Assembly (NCBI RefSeq): GCF_024199795.1
Contig: NZ_JANADK010000001.1
Coordinates: 8,122,001-8,186,000, forward strand
Direction: 5' to 3'
Length of the DNA: 64,000 nt
Origin: Bradyrhizobium sp. CCGB01
Lineage (GTDB): Bacteria > Pseudomonadota > Alphaproteobacteria > Rhizobiales > Xanthobacteraceae
Shown: positions 50,937-59,202 of the stretch, piece by piece
Layout: the number at the start of each line of letters is the position of its first letter
How positions within the stretch are numbered: the stretch's first letter is position 1
Made by a program: the position numbers and the translations under genes
The notes under the pieces: model-generated
Database searches by the model: none
Seen by the model: the letters and a program-made list of their open reading frames with translations, nothing else
What the model was told of the DNA's origin: nothing

Positions 50937-51764
50937 TCAGGGCTCACCATTGACCATGGCGTGCTCGATCGCACTGTCAGTCAGCCCCCATTTGCGCAGC
51001 AGTTCCTGATAGCTGCCGTCCGCCATCAACCCGGCAAGCGCCTGCTTGAGCTTCTGGCCGAATTGCACGTCGTCCCTGGCGAAGCCGAGGCCCATGTCCT
51101 GGACGAGGAACGGCTTGCCGAGAATGACGTAGCGGTTGCCCTCGATCGTGTTCTGATAGGGGATCGTTTCGGCACCCTGGACCGCTGCGTCCGCGCGGCC
51201 CTGGTTCAACTGCAGCCGCGTATCTGGCGATCCGTCCGTCCCCACCACGATCACGGCGGGCTTGCCGGCTGCGACGCAATGCTCGTCGCTCCATTTCTCG
51301 ATCGCCGCCGGCCAGATGGTCCGACGCGCGGTGGCAACCCGTTTACCGCACAGCGCGTCCAGATCCGGGAAGCGCGCGGCGTTGACCCGCAGCGCGAAGA
51401 ACACCGAATTGGCATGCAGATAGTTCAGGAAGCTCACAGTGGCGCGGCGCTCCGGCGTGTCGGCCATGCCGGCAACGATGATGTCGGCGCGTCTGGTCTC
51501 GATCGAGCTGATCAGCTGGTCGAAGCTCGAATCGATCCAGTTCACCTTGATGCCCATCCTGGCCGCTATGGCGTCGACGATTTCGACATCGAATCCAGTC
51601 AGCTTGCCGGACGCAGGGTCCTTGAATTCGAAAGGAGGATATTTCGGCACCGTCGCCGCGTTGATGATCGTCTTCGTCCCCTGTGCGCAGGCGATGCCCG
51701 CGGCGTGGCCGAACGCAACCACGAGGGCGCCGAATGCGAGATAAAGTCGGGTTCGCGACAACAT
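50937..51764 (-). CDS. polar amino-acid ABC transporter, substrate-binding protein
   Basis: A 275-residue periplasmic binding protein with signal peptide (cleavage near CAQG) and type II SBP family 3 motifs: 'YPPFEFKDPASGKLTGFDVEIVDAIAARMG' region with the conserved G-F-D-V/D pattern, 'RADIIVAGMADTPERR' with the ligand-binding Thr-x-x-R. It delivers a small amino acid or derivative to the permease encoded upstream in the operon. ATG 51764 follows GGGGAG. Order permease-ATPase-SBP on the minus strand; the amidohydrolase across the LacI operator suggests that the ligand is a derivatised amino acid. Confidence 0.88.
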   Translation of the reverse strand: MLSRTRLYLAFGALVVAFGHAAGIACAQGTKTIINAATVPKYPPFEFKDPASGKLTGFDVEIVDAIAARMGIKVNWIDSSFDQLISSIETRRADIIVAGMADTPERRATVSFLNYLHANSVFFALRVNAARFPDLDALCGKRVATARRTIWPAAIEKWSDEHCVAAGKPAVIVVGTDGSPDTRLQLNQGRADAAVQGAETIPYQNTIEGNRYVILGKPFLVQDMGLGFARDDVQFGQKLKQALAGLMADGSYQELLRKWGLTDSAIEHAMVNGEP

Positions 51765-51799
51765 GATACTCCCCTGTGCGCCTCAATGGTGTCGATCGG

Positions 51800-52564
51800 C
51801 TAGTTCAGCACTGCCGAGATGAAGTCGCGTGTGCGGATTTGAGTGGGCCTGCCGAGAACCTGCTCGGGCGGCCCGCCCTCAACCACCTGCCCCTGGTCCA
51901 TGAACAATACCCGGCTCGCAACTTCGCGTGCGAAGCCGAGCTCGTGCGTCACGACGATCATGGTCATTCCGGTCCGCGCGAGGTCGCGCATGACGGAGAG
52001 CACCTCGCCGACCAGTTCGGGATCGAGCGCGGAGGTCGGCTCGTCGAACAACATCAGCGCCGGCTTCATCGCCAGAGCGCGCGCGATCGCGACGCGCTGC
52101 TGCTGGCCGCCCGACAGCTCGATCGGATAAGCACCGCATTTGTCGGCAAGTCCGACCCGGGCAAGCAACTCGCGAGCCTCGAACTCGGCCTGCCCGCGCT
52201 CCAGCTTGAGGACCTGGACCGGTCCTTCGACGACGTTTTCCAGCGCCGTCTTGTGCGGAAACAGGTTGAAGCGCTGAAACACCATGCCGGTGGCGAGCCG
52301 TTGTCGCGCGATCTCGCGTTCGGAGAGCTCGAATAGCTTACGGCCCGCGCGTCGGTAGCCGACCAGTTCACCGTCGACCCACAAGGCTCCGCCATCAATC
52401 GCCTCGAGCTGGTTGATGCAGCGCAGGAACGTACTCTTTCCCGAGCCGGACGGACCGATGATGCACAGCACCTCGCCGCGACCGATCTCGAGATCAATGC
52501 CCTTGAGTGCTTCGAACGCACCGAAAGACTTGCGCAGGCCGACGGATTTCACGATCGGATTCAC
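51800..52564 (-). CDS. polar amino-acid ABC transporter, ATP-binding protein
   Basis: A 254-residue ABC ATPase: Walker A 'GPSGSGKST', signature '[15 protein letters not shown]', Walker B '[14 protein letters not shown]', H-loop '[10 protein letters not shown]'. This sequence style is that of the GlnQ/HisP-type amino-acid importers. It starts at GTG 52564, two bases after the permease stop (TAG overlaps no codon but the gap is minimal), so translation is coupled. Twenty to thirty bases separate it from the SBP gene. It powers uptake by the permease dimer. Confidence 0.93.
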   Translation of the reverse strand: MNPIVKSVGLRKSFGAFEALKGIDLEIGRGEVLCIIGPSGSGKSTFLRCINQLEAIDGGALWVDGELVGYRRAGRKLFELSEREIARQRLATGMVFQRFNLFPHKTALENVVEGPVQVLKLERGQAEFEARELLARVGLADKCGAYPIELSGGQQQRVAIARALAMKPALMLFDEPTSALDPELVGEVLSVMRDLARTGMTMIVVTHELGFAREVASRVLFMDQGQVVEGGPPEQVLGRPTQIRTRDFISAVLN

Positions 52565-52566
52565 GG

Positions 52567-53463
52567 CTATTTCCCAGTTCGTGTGTTTGCGCCGGATGTA
52601 CCTGCGCCGCGCGCGAAATGCCGCTCGACCCGCCCCTGAAGGACGGAGAGCACCGTGACGACGACCACGTACCAGATGCCCGCGACGATCAGCAGCTCGA
52701 TGACCCGGTTGTTCGCGTAGTAGATGTTTTCCGCGCTATAGACGATTTCCGGAAACTGGATCACGCTCGCGAGCGACGTCAGCTTGACCATGCCGATGAG
52801 CTCGTTTCCGATCGGGGGCACGATCACGCGCATTGCCTGAGGCAGGATGATCCGGCGCAGCGCTTGCAGACGCGGCATGCCGATCGCCTTGGCGGCCTCG
52901 TATTGCCCCTGGTCGACGGACAACAGGCCGGCGCGCACGACCTCCGACGTATAGGCGCCCTGATTGATGCCCAACCCCAGCAGTCCAGCGAGGAAAGGCG
53001 TCATCACCTCCACGGTCGGCACTTCGACAAGTCCGGGAATGCCGAGATTCGGGAACACCAGCGCAAGGTTGAACCATAGCAGCAGCTGCAACAGCACGGG
53101 CGTGCCGCGAAAGAACCAGACGTAGCTCGCCGCTGCCCAATTGATCACGGGATTGGCCGAAAGCCGCATGATGGCCACGGTGACCCCGATCGAGATCCCG
53201 AGCAGCATGGCCAATGCGGTCATCAGCACGGTATTGCCGAGGCCGACGACGATGCTGCGCACGGTGAGGTATTGCCCGACGAACGCCCATTCGATCCGGC
53301 CATGGGCGAACGCCATCACCACCCAGAACGCGAGCGCCACGATCAACGCACCGCTGACATAGCGGCCCACGTGCTTCCGCTTCACATGCTCGAATTGGGA
53401 GATGTCTTCCGAGAGGTCATCTGCCCCACTCATGACGGAACGTTCGGTCAATACGCTTTCCAT
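52567..53463 (-). CDS. polar amino-acid ABC transporter, permease
   Basis: About 298 residues: a charged N-terminus of 45 residues, then five to six membrane helices. '[21 protein letters not shown]' begins the HisMQ-type domain, and the EAA loop '[30 protein letters not shown]' contacts the ATPase. A single permease gene suggests a homodimer. ATG 53463 is preferred, with ATG 53433 as the shorter option; the longer frame upstream would read through the LacI operator. First gene of the minus-strand transport operon. Confidence 0.88.
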   Translation of the reverse strand: MESVLTERSVMSGADDLSEDISQFEHVKRKHVGRYVSGALIVALAFWVVMAFAHGRIEWAFVGQYLTVRSIVVGLGNTVLMTALAMLLGISIGVTVAIMRLSANPVINWAAASYVWFFRGTPVLLQLLLWFNLALVFPNLGIPGLVEVPTVEVMTPFLAGLLGLGINQGAYTSEVVRAGLLSVDQGQYEAAKAIGMPRLQALRRIILPQAMRVIVPPIGNELIGMVKLTSLASVIQFPEIVYSAENIYYANNRVIELLIVAGIWYVVVVTVLSVLQGRVERHFARGAGTSGANTRTGK

Positions 53464-53540
53464 GCAGCTGTCTTCGTTGTCCTGCGACGCACGCTTTCCC
53501 CGGCTATGGTTGAGCGCCGCAAGAGTTTGTGGCTTGCCAT

Positions 53541-53558
53541 TGGTAAATCGATTTACTA
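53541..53558. promoter_or_regulatory. LacI-type operator TGGTAAATCGATTTACTA
   Basis: An 18-base near-perfect palindrome (perfect over GTAAATCGATTTAC, 53543-53556) with a central CG, as in LacI/GalR-family operators. It lies between the divergent permease (start 53463) and amidohydrolase (start 53591), 78 and 33 bases from the two starts, and a LacI-family regulator gene is 1.4 kb away. It is likely to repress both operons until the inducer is present. Confidence 0.7.
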
Positions 53559-53590
53559 GCCTAAGACTACAAAGACCGGGAAGAATGTCA

Positions 53591-54856
53591 ATGCACCCTA
53601 TGACGAAAGATGACCTGCTCGCCGCGATCGAACGCGATCGCTGCTCCCACATCGCCTTCCTCCAGGCGTTTATCCGCGAGCCGTCGCCCAATCCGCCGGG
53701 CGATACGCGACGGGCCGCGGAAATCGTGACGCGCTATCTCGCGAGCCGTGGCATCGAGGCGTCGATCGTGGGTCCGCGCGAGGACCTGCCCAATGTGGTC
53801 GCCGAATTCGAGGGAGGGCGCAGCGGGCGGCGGCTGGTGATGAACGGCCATATCGACGTGTTTCCGGTGGGTGACGGCAAGGGCTGGTCGCGCGATCCAT
53901 GGTCGGGCGCGCTGGAGGACGGCTGCGTGCATGGCCGCGGCGCCTGCGACATGAAGGCAGGTACCGCCGCGTCGGTGATCGCTTTCAGCTACCTTCACGC
54001 CCGTCGCGCCGCATTGACGGGCAGCCTCGGTCTGACCGCGGTGTCCGACGAGGAGACTGGCGGACGCTGGGGCAGCCGCTGGCTGCTCGAAAACGATACG
54101 CGCTGGCATGGCGACTGCATGATCAACGCTGAGCCCAGCGGTCTGCAGACCATCCGTTTCGCCGAAAAAGGCACGTTGCGGCTGACCTTCACGGTGCGAA
54201 CCGCGGGTGCGCATGGCGCACATCTGCACAAATCCGAGAGCGCGACGCGCATCGCCGCGAGCCTGATCAACCGGCTTGAACAGGTTGAGGAGATCGTCCC
54301 CGACCTGCCACCCTCGTTACGGACCTATCTCGCGTTACCCGACGTGCGCGCGGCGGCCGATCGCGCAATGGGTCCCGGCGCCGCCGACATCCTGGCCCAA
54401 CCGACGCTGAATATCGGCACGATCAAGGGCGGCCTGAAGGTCAACATGATTCCCGCCTCATGCGTGTTCGAGGCCGATATTCGATTGCCGATCGGCCTGG
54501 ACGCTACCCGGGTCATGCAGACCGTCCATACCATTCTCGCTGACTATCCGCAGGCGGACGTGGCCGTTCAGGAAGCTGCCAGCAACCCTTCCAACTCGTG
54601 CGCACACGACCATCCGATGGTTAGCATTCTCGCACGCAATGCCGAGGCCATATCAGGCGTGCGCCCGGTAGCGGTTCCCTCGCTCGGCGCCACCGACTGC
54701 AAGTTCTGGCGCTATCACAAGGTGCCTGCCTATATTTACGGGCCAGCGCCAACGCGCATGGCCGCGGCCGACGAATGCGTGTCGGTCGAGGAGTTCATGA
54801 CAATTATCAAGACCCATGCGCTGTCGGCGTGGGACTACCTGACCGAAAGCGAATAG
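53591..54856 (+). CDS. M20/ArgE-type metal-dependent amidohydrolase
   Basis: About 421 residues. Metal ligands follow the M20 order: 'MNGHIDVFPVGDG' (His, Asp), 'HGRGACDMKAG' (bridging Asp), 'SDEETGG' (catalytic Glu and ligand Glu), 'INAEPSG', with the lid domain at about 190-300. The family splits N-acyl amino acids or peptides (acetylornithine deacetylase, succinyl-diaminopimelate desuccinylase, carboxypeptidase G2). It probably hydrolyses the compound imported by the ABC transporter encoded divergently. ATG 53591 has GGGAAG at seven bases; ATGs at 53585 and 53600 flank it. No signal peptide, so cytoplasmic. Confidence 0.82.
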   Translation: MHPMTKDDLLAAIERDRCSHIAFLQAFIREPSPNPPGDTRRAAEIVTRYLASRGIEASIVGPREDLPNVVAEFEGGRSGRRLVMNGHIDVFPVGDGKGWSRDPWSGALEDGCVHGRGACDMKAGTAASVIAFSYLHARRAALTGSLGLTAVSDEETGGRWGSRWLLENDTRWHGDCMINAEPSGLQTIRFAEKGTLRLTFTVRTAGAHGAHLHKSESATRIAASLINRLEQVEEIVPDLPPSLRTYLALPDVRAAADRAMGPGAADILAQPTLNIGTIKGGLKVNMIPASCVFEADIRLPIGLDATRVMQTVHTILADYPQADVAVQEAASNPSNSCAHDHPMVSILARNAEAISGVRPVAVPSLGATDCKFWRYHKVPAYIYGPAPTRMAAADECVSVEEFMTIIKTHALSAWDYLTESE

Positions 54857-54980
54857 CTCGTCCATCCCCGCCCGAGAGAAACTGCACCGCTCCGGCTGCT
54901 GCGCTCCGATCGATGCTATAGGATGCGGCAACCGGACGGACGCCTGTCGTCCGACTCGAGATAATCCAGGGGCGAGCTTG

Positions 54981-56000
54981 GTGGCTGGCAAGAGAGTGAC
55001 GATAGCCGACGTCGCGAAGGCGACGGGCGTTTCGCCCGGCGCGATCTCGCGCATCCTGAACAACGACCCGACGCTTAACGTTAGGGAAGAGACCAAGGAG
55101 ACGGTCCGCCGCGCGATTGCGGAACTGGGCTACACCCCCAATCCACAGGCGCGGGGCCTACGCCTTGCACGCTCGGGCAGCCTTGCGATGATCGTCCCTG
55201 AGATCAACAGCCCGGCATTCGTCGCGATCATTCAGGGCGCACAGCGTGCAGCCTACGAACTCGGATATTCGATGCTGATCGGCGGGATCGGCGAGGAAGG
55301 TGAAGATCCGAACCTGGCTGCGCGCATTCTCTCCAGCAACAGGGTCGACGGATTTCTCGTCTCCACAGGCAAGCAGGAGGCGCGGCAATTGGCCGCCGTG
55401 CAGCAGCTCCAGGCGCCTGCCGTGCTGGTGAATCGTCACCTGAACGATCGGTTTCCACATGTCGTGCTGGATGACGAAGCGGGCGTGGCGCTCGCGATAC
55501 GCCACCTGGCAGGCCTCGGCCACGAGCGGATCGGATTTCTCGGGAGCACACGTCGCTTTCTGGGCACGCGACGCCTCGCCGGGTTCAAGGACACGCTCGT
55601 CCAATGCGGCCTGCGCTTCGACAAGCGGTTCGTGGTCAATTGCGGCTATGACCGCGAGGGTGGCGAAGCGGGCGCGCGGACCGTGCTTGCTCTGCCGGAC
55701 CGTCCGACTGCGATCTTTGCCACCAATCATCTGGTCGCCGCGGGCGCGTTGCGCGCGGCGCAAGAGCTCGGATTGGAGGTTCCGGACGATTTGTCCGTCG
55801 TGAGCTTCTACGACGGGCCGGTTGCGGATCTGCTGACGCCGGCCGTGACGGCGGTCGCCTATCCGCTCGACCGGCTTGGCTATGAGGCGGTGCGGATGCT
55901 GGTTCGCCTGATCACAGGTGAAGCACTGGCCGCGGCTGGCATCGTCATTCAACCGACCGGGCTCGTCATCAGGCAGTCAACCGGCGCCAAATCAGGATGA
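54981..56000 (+). CDS. LacI-family transcriptional regulator
   Basis: A 339-residue repressor. 'VTIADVAKATGVSPGAISRILN' (about 6-27) is the helix-turn-helix and the hinge 'YTPNPQARGLRLARSGSLAMIVPEINSPAF' leads to the effector domain; 'VDGFLVSTGK' and 'DDLSVVSFYD' are standard. It starts at GTG 54981 (or TTG 54978) near AGGGGCGAGC. It follows the amidohydrolase gene on the same strand by 124 bases and almost certainly acts on the palindrome at 53541. The ligand is probably the transported substrate or its hydrolysis product. Confidence 0.9.
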   Translation: MAGKRVTIADVAKATGVSPGAISRILNNDPTLNVREETKETVRRAIAELGYTPNPQARGLRLARSGSLAMIVPEINSPAFVAIIQGAQRAAYELGYSMLIGGIGEEGEDPNLAARILSSNRVDGFLVSTGKQEARQLAAVQQLQAPAVLVNRHLNDRFPHVVLDDEAGVALAIRHLAGLGHERIGFLGSTRRFLGTRRLAGFKDTLVQCGLRFDKRFVVNCGYDREGGEAGARTVLALPDRPTAIFATNHLVAAGALRAAQELGLEVPDDLSVVSFYDGPVADLLTPAVTAVAYPLDRLGYEAVRMLVRLITGEALAAAGIVIQPTGLVIRQSTGAKSG

Positions 56001-56037
56001 CGCGCAAGGTGCCGGCCTCGATCCGAACGAGGCCGGG

Positions 56038-56535
56038 CTACATCACCACCGGCGTATCCGGCAGCTCGTTGCTGTGCGGCCCCTGCGGCGGAAAATGCTG
56101 CGCCAGCTCGCGCGACACCGCCTCGATGCCGGCGATCACGCCACGCTCGAACTGTCCCGAGCCGAATTGGGCCTCCATCCGGCGGCAGATCCGCTCCCAA
56201 CGCGCGGCACCAACCTTCGCATCGATGCCGCGATCGGCGACGATCTCCACGTCGCGATCGGCGAGCAGGAGGTAGATCAGGACGCCGTTGTTGTGCGCGG
56301 TGTCCCAGATACGCAGGTGCGAGAACACGTCGAGCGCGCGCTCGCGGGCCGGCTGGTTGCGGAACAGCGGCCTGCCGTCGAGCGCGCCTTCGACCACGAA
56401 GCGGACCTGGCCGGAATGGCTGATCTCACCCTGCCTGATCGCCTGCTCGATACGGGCGAGCACGGCTTGCGGAAAGATCTGCTTCGCCCGCCAATGATGC
56501 TGCATCAGATGTCTGGCAATGCGCTTGATGCTCAT
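56038..56535 (-). CDS. TPM-domain protein (soluble)
   Basis: A 165-residue protein with a TPM domain (about 40-150): 'VRFVVEGALDGRP', 'RALDVFSHLRIWDTAHNNGVLIYLLLADRDVEIVADRGID', broken in two strands, and 'FGSGQFERGVIAGIEAVSRELAQHFPP'. TPM proteins (named for TLP18.3, Psb32 and MOLO-1) act in membrane protein repair or as phosphatases; in bacteria their job is not clear. It lacks a signal peptide or membrane helix. It starts five bases after the stop of the larger TPM gene, so the two are one operon, headed by LemA. Confidence 0.8.
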   Translation of the reverse strand: MSIKRIARHLMQHHWRAKQIFPQAVLARIEQAIRQGEISHSGQVRFVVEGALDGRPLFRNQPARERALDVFSHLRIWDTAHNNGVLIYLLLADRDVEIVADRGIDAKVGAARWERICRRMEAQFGSGQFERGVIAGIEAVSRELAQHFPPQGPHSNELPDTPVVM

Positions 56536-56540
56536 GACCG

Positions 56541-57425
56541 CTACCAGCTCCCCGAGGCGCCGCCGCCGCCAAAACTGCCACCGCCGCCACTGAAGCTGCC
56601 GCTGTCGCTGCTGCTCGATCCGCTACTCCAGCCACCTCCCGACGAGCCGCTCGACCACGACCCGCCGCGCGACGACCCCGTGCTCGGCGCCATTGCCGAA
56701 AACAGATCGGCAATGAAGCCGATGATGAAGCCGACGACGCCGAGGGCCATGGCGAGCGCGAAAGAGCCGAGAATGAGCCAGCTCAGCGCCGCGATGATGC
56801 CGCCGGTCGCCAGTGATCCGACCAGCCGCCCCAGCATCGCCCGGAAGAACCCGCCGACCCCGATCGATGCGAACAGCGTCACGATGAAGAGCGGCGCGAG
56901 ATCGTCCAGATTGCCGAAGTTGACGGTGGGCGAGGGAATCGGCAGCGGCTCGCCGTCGATGACGCGGATCATGCGATCGACACCGTCCGAGATGCCGCCG
57001 CTGAAATCACCGCTTCTGAATTTCGGTGTGATGATCTCGTCGATGATCCGACGCGAGGTGACGTCGGTGAGCGCACCCTCGAGGCCGTAGCCGACCTCGA
57101 TGCGGAGATGCCGGTCGTTCTTGGCGACGATGAGGATCGCGCCATCGTCCACCTTCTTGCGGCCGATCTTCCAGGCGTCCGCGACGCGGATCGAGAACTG
57201 CTCGATCGTCTCCGGCTGTGTCGTCGGCACGATCAGGACGGCGACCTGGCTGCCCTTGCGCGTCTCGAAATCACGCAGCTTTTGCGACAGCGCGGCGATG
57301 TCGCTGCTGGAGAGCGTGCCGGTCTGATCGACCACGCGGCCGGTGAGTTGGGGGACGGCGACGTCGGCCGAGGCGGGGACGACGACGGCGAGGAAGAGCG
57401 CGAATACGGCTATCATTCGCCACAT
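56541..57425 (-). CDS. TPM-domain exported membrane protein (YgcG-like)
   Basis: A 294-residue protein: signal peptide (MWRMIAVFALFLAVVVPASA), TPM domain (about 25-170, 'GRVVDQTGTLSSSDIAALSQKL', 'GSQVAVLIVPTTQPE', 'ILIVAKNDRHLRIEVGYGLEG'), hydrophobic helices at about 180-250, and a Ser/Gly-rich tail ending GGGGASGSW. This is the YgcG/Psb32-like architecture, found with LemA in many bacteria and linked to envelope stress. ATG 57425 is chosen over 57563 because the longer frame runs through a repeat. The small TPM gene follows at five bases. Confidence 0.83.
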   Translation of the reverse strand: MWRMIAVFALFLAVVVPASADVAVPQLTGRVVDQTGTLSSSDIAALSQKLRDFETRKGSQVAVLIVPTTQPETIEQFSIRVADAWKIGRKKVDDGAILIVAKNDRHLRIEVGYGLEGALTDVTSRRIIDEIITPKFRSGDFSGGISDGVDRMIRVIDGEPLPIPSPTVNFGNLDDLAPLFIVTLFASIGVGGFFRAMLGRLVGSLATGGIIAALSWLILGSFALAMALGVVGFIIGFIADLFSAMAPSTGSSRGGSWSSGSSGGGWSSGSSSSDSGSFSGGGGSFGGGGASGSW

Positions 57426-57428
57426 GCT

Positions 57429-57538
57429 CGCTGTCATCGCCCGGCTTGACCGGGCGATCCAGTATTCCAGAGACGCCGGCAGGATACGGAAAAGCCGCGG
57501 CGTACTGGATTCCCCGCTTTCGCGGGGAATGACAGCGG
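57429..57538. repeat. intergenic palindromic repeat, 'TGTCATGCCCCGC' family, copy 2
   Basis: Reverse-oriented copy of the element at 23549: starts CGCTGTCATCGCCCGGCTTG, ends CGCGGGGAATGACAGCG, with ATCCAGTATTCCAGA and GGCGTACTGGATTCCCCGC inside. It sits just upstream of the TPM gene, between it and lemA within the operon. Confidence 0.8.
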
Positions 57539-57575
57539 TGGGTGGGGCGAAGCGCATTCGCAAAACAGCGCGCGA

Positions 57576-58184
57576 TTACTTCGACGGCGCGGGCGCCGGG
57601 TTGAAATCGACCTTGGGCGCGGTCGAGATTTCCTTCTCGTTCTCGACCGCGAAATTCGGCTTCTCCTTGTAGCCGAACATCATCGCCGTGAGGTTGCTCG
57701 GGAAAGAGCGGATGGTGACGTTGTAGTCCTGCACCGCCTTGATGTAGCGGTTGCGCGCCACCGTGATGCGGTTCTCGGTGCCTTCGAGCTGCGACATCAG
57801 ATCCTTGAACAGCGCGTCGGACTTGAGCTGCGGATAGTTTTCCGTGACCACAAGGAGCCGCGACAGCGCGCTGGAGAGCTCGCCCTGCGCGGCCTGGAAT
57901 TTCTGGAAGGCGGCGGGATCGTTCAGCACCTCGGGCGTCGCCTGGACGCTGCCGACCTTGGCGCGGGCGTTGGTGACGCCGAGCAGCACGTCCTTCTCCT
58001 GCTGGGCAAAGCCCTTCACCGAGTTGACGAGGTTGGGCACGAGATCGGCGCGGCGCTGATACTGGTTCACGACCTCGGACCAGTTGCCCTTGATCTGCTC
58101 GTCCTCGCTCTGGATCGCGTTGTAGCCGCAATTGGTCAGGCTGAGCGAAGCCAGCGCCGCCAGCACGGTGAGGATCTTGCGCAT
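57576..58184 (-). CDS. lemA: LemA-family lipoprotein-like protein
   Basis: A 202-residue protein with an N-terminal hydrophobic signal ending 'SLTNCGYN', a probable lipobox (the residue before Cys is Asn, which is unusual), and a helical LemA domain: 'WSEVVNQYQRRADLVPNLVNSVKGF', 'LLVVTENYPQLKSDALFKDLMSQLEGTENRI' and 'ARNRYIKAVQDYN'. LemA proteins are surface- or envelope-facing helical bundles, often next to TPM/YgcG genes as here; their biochemical role is not settled. The ATG 58184 follows GGGAG. It heads the minus-strand LemA-TPM-TPM run. Confidence 0.9.
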   Translation of the reverse strand: MRKILTVLAALASLSLTNCGYNAIQSEDEQIKGNWSEVVNQYQRRADLVPNLVNSVKGFAQQEKDVLLGVTNARAKVGSVQATPEVLNDPAAFQKFQAAQGELSSALSRLLVVTENYPQLKSDALFKDLMSQLEGTENRITVARNRYIKAVQDYNVTIRSFPSNLTAMMFGYKEKPNFAVENEKEISTAPKVDFNPAPAPSK

Positions 58185-58253
58185 CAAATTTCTCCCGGTG
58201 AAATCTGACGCAACCTACCAGATTGAGCGCGAAAAGCAGCCGATTTACGCAAG

Positions 58254-58277
58254 CCTCTTGCCTATCCTCTTGCCTAT
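58254..58277. repeat. tandem 12-base repeat
   Basis: CCTCTTGCCTAT twice in direct succession, upstream of lemA and before the crotonase gene. It is in the divergent promoter region; copy number may vary between strains. Confidence 0.7.
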
Positions 58278-58343
58278 CCCTGGCCGACATAGTCAACTTG
58301 ACGAAACAATAAGGCAGACTGGAAACGCCAGGGGGGGAACGCG

Positions 58344-59198
58344 ATGTCCTCGTTCGAGACCATCCTCGTGGAGAGGCCGGAGCCGGCGATCACCCGGATC
58401 GTGATGAACCGGCCCGAGGCGCGCAACGCACAGAACCTGCAAATGACCTACGACCTCAACGCCGCCTTCGACGCGGCGGTGCAGGACGATGCGGTCAAGG
58501 TGATCATCCTCGCCGGCAACGGGCCGCACTTCTCCTCCGGCCACGACCTGCGCCCCGGGGGCAAGAATGCCGCAGGCGTCGATTTTCCGCCGGTTGGAAA
58601 TTGGGGCGGCTTTGCCGAACCCAATGCCCATGGCCGCTTTGCCCGCGAGCAGGAAATCTATCTCCAGATCACCCGGCGCTGGCGCAACCTCGCCAAGCCG
58701 ACCATCGCCGAGGTTCACGGCAAGTGCATCGCCGGCGGCCTGATGCTGGCCTGGGCCTGCGACCTCATCGTCGCCAGCGACGATGCGCAATTCTGCGATC
58801 CCGTCGTCACCATGGGCGTCTGCGGCGTCGAATGGTTCGTGCACCCCTGGGAGCTCGGCCCGCGCAAGGCCAAGGAACTCCTGTTCACTGCTGACAGCTG
58901 GAGCGCGCAGGAGGCGCATCAGCTCGGCATGGTCAACCAGGTCGTTCCGCGTGCTGAGCTGTCATCGCGCGTGCTGGAGCTGGCGCGCAAAATCGCATCA
59001 AAGCCGTCCTTCGCGCTCAAGATGACCAAGGAGGCGGTGAACCGCTCGGTCGACGTGATGGGCCAGCCCGCCGCGATCGACCAGGCCTTTGCGCTGCATC
59101 AGCTCTGTCACGCCCATAATCTTCAGGAGTTCGGCATGGTGGTCGATCCATCCGGACTGCACCCCTCCGTGCGCAAGCCGCCGGCGGCCGCGGAGTAG
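58344..59198 (+). CDS. crotonase-fold protein lacking both catalytic glutamates
   Basis: A 284-residue enoyl-CoA hydratase/isomerase-family protein. 'FSSGHDL' and 'GKCIAGGLMLAWACDLIVAS' mark the CoA-binding and oxyanion-hole regions, and 'SKPSFALKMTKEAVNRS' the C-terminal helix. The two glutamates of rat enoyl-CoA hydratase (144 and 164) align with Met134 and Val154, so ordinary hydration is unlikely. It could act as an isomerase, hydrolase, C-C lyase or non-catalytic subunit. Four bases separate its stop from the first of two acyl-CoA dehydrogenase genes, so it is in their operon. Start ATG 58344 is weakly supported by GGGGGG. Confidence 0.82.
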   Translation: MSSFETILVERPEPAITRIVMNRPEARNAQNLQMTYDLNAAFDAAVQDDAVKVIILAGNGPHFSSGHDLRPGGKNAAGVDFPPVGNWGGFAEPNAHGRFAREQEIYLQITRRWRNLAKPTIAEVHGKCIAGGLMLAWACDLIVASDDAQFCDPVVTMGVCGVEWFVHPWELGPRKAKELLFTADSWSAQEAHQLGMVNQVVPRAELSSRVLELARKIASKPSFALKMTKEAVNRSVDVMGQPAAIDQAFALHQLCHAHNLQEFGMVVDPSGLHPSVRKPPAAAE

Positions 59199-59202
59199 AA
59201 CC

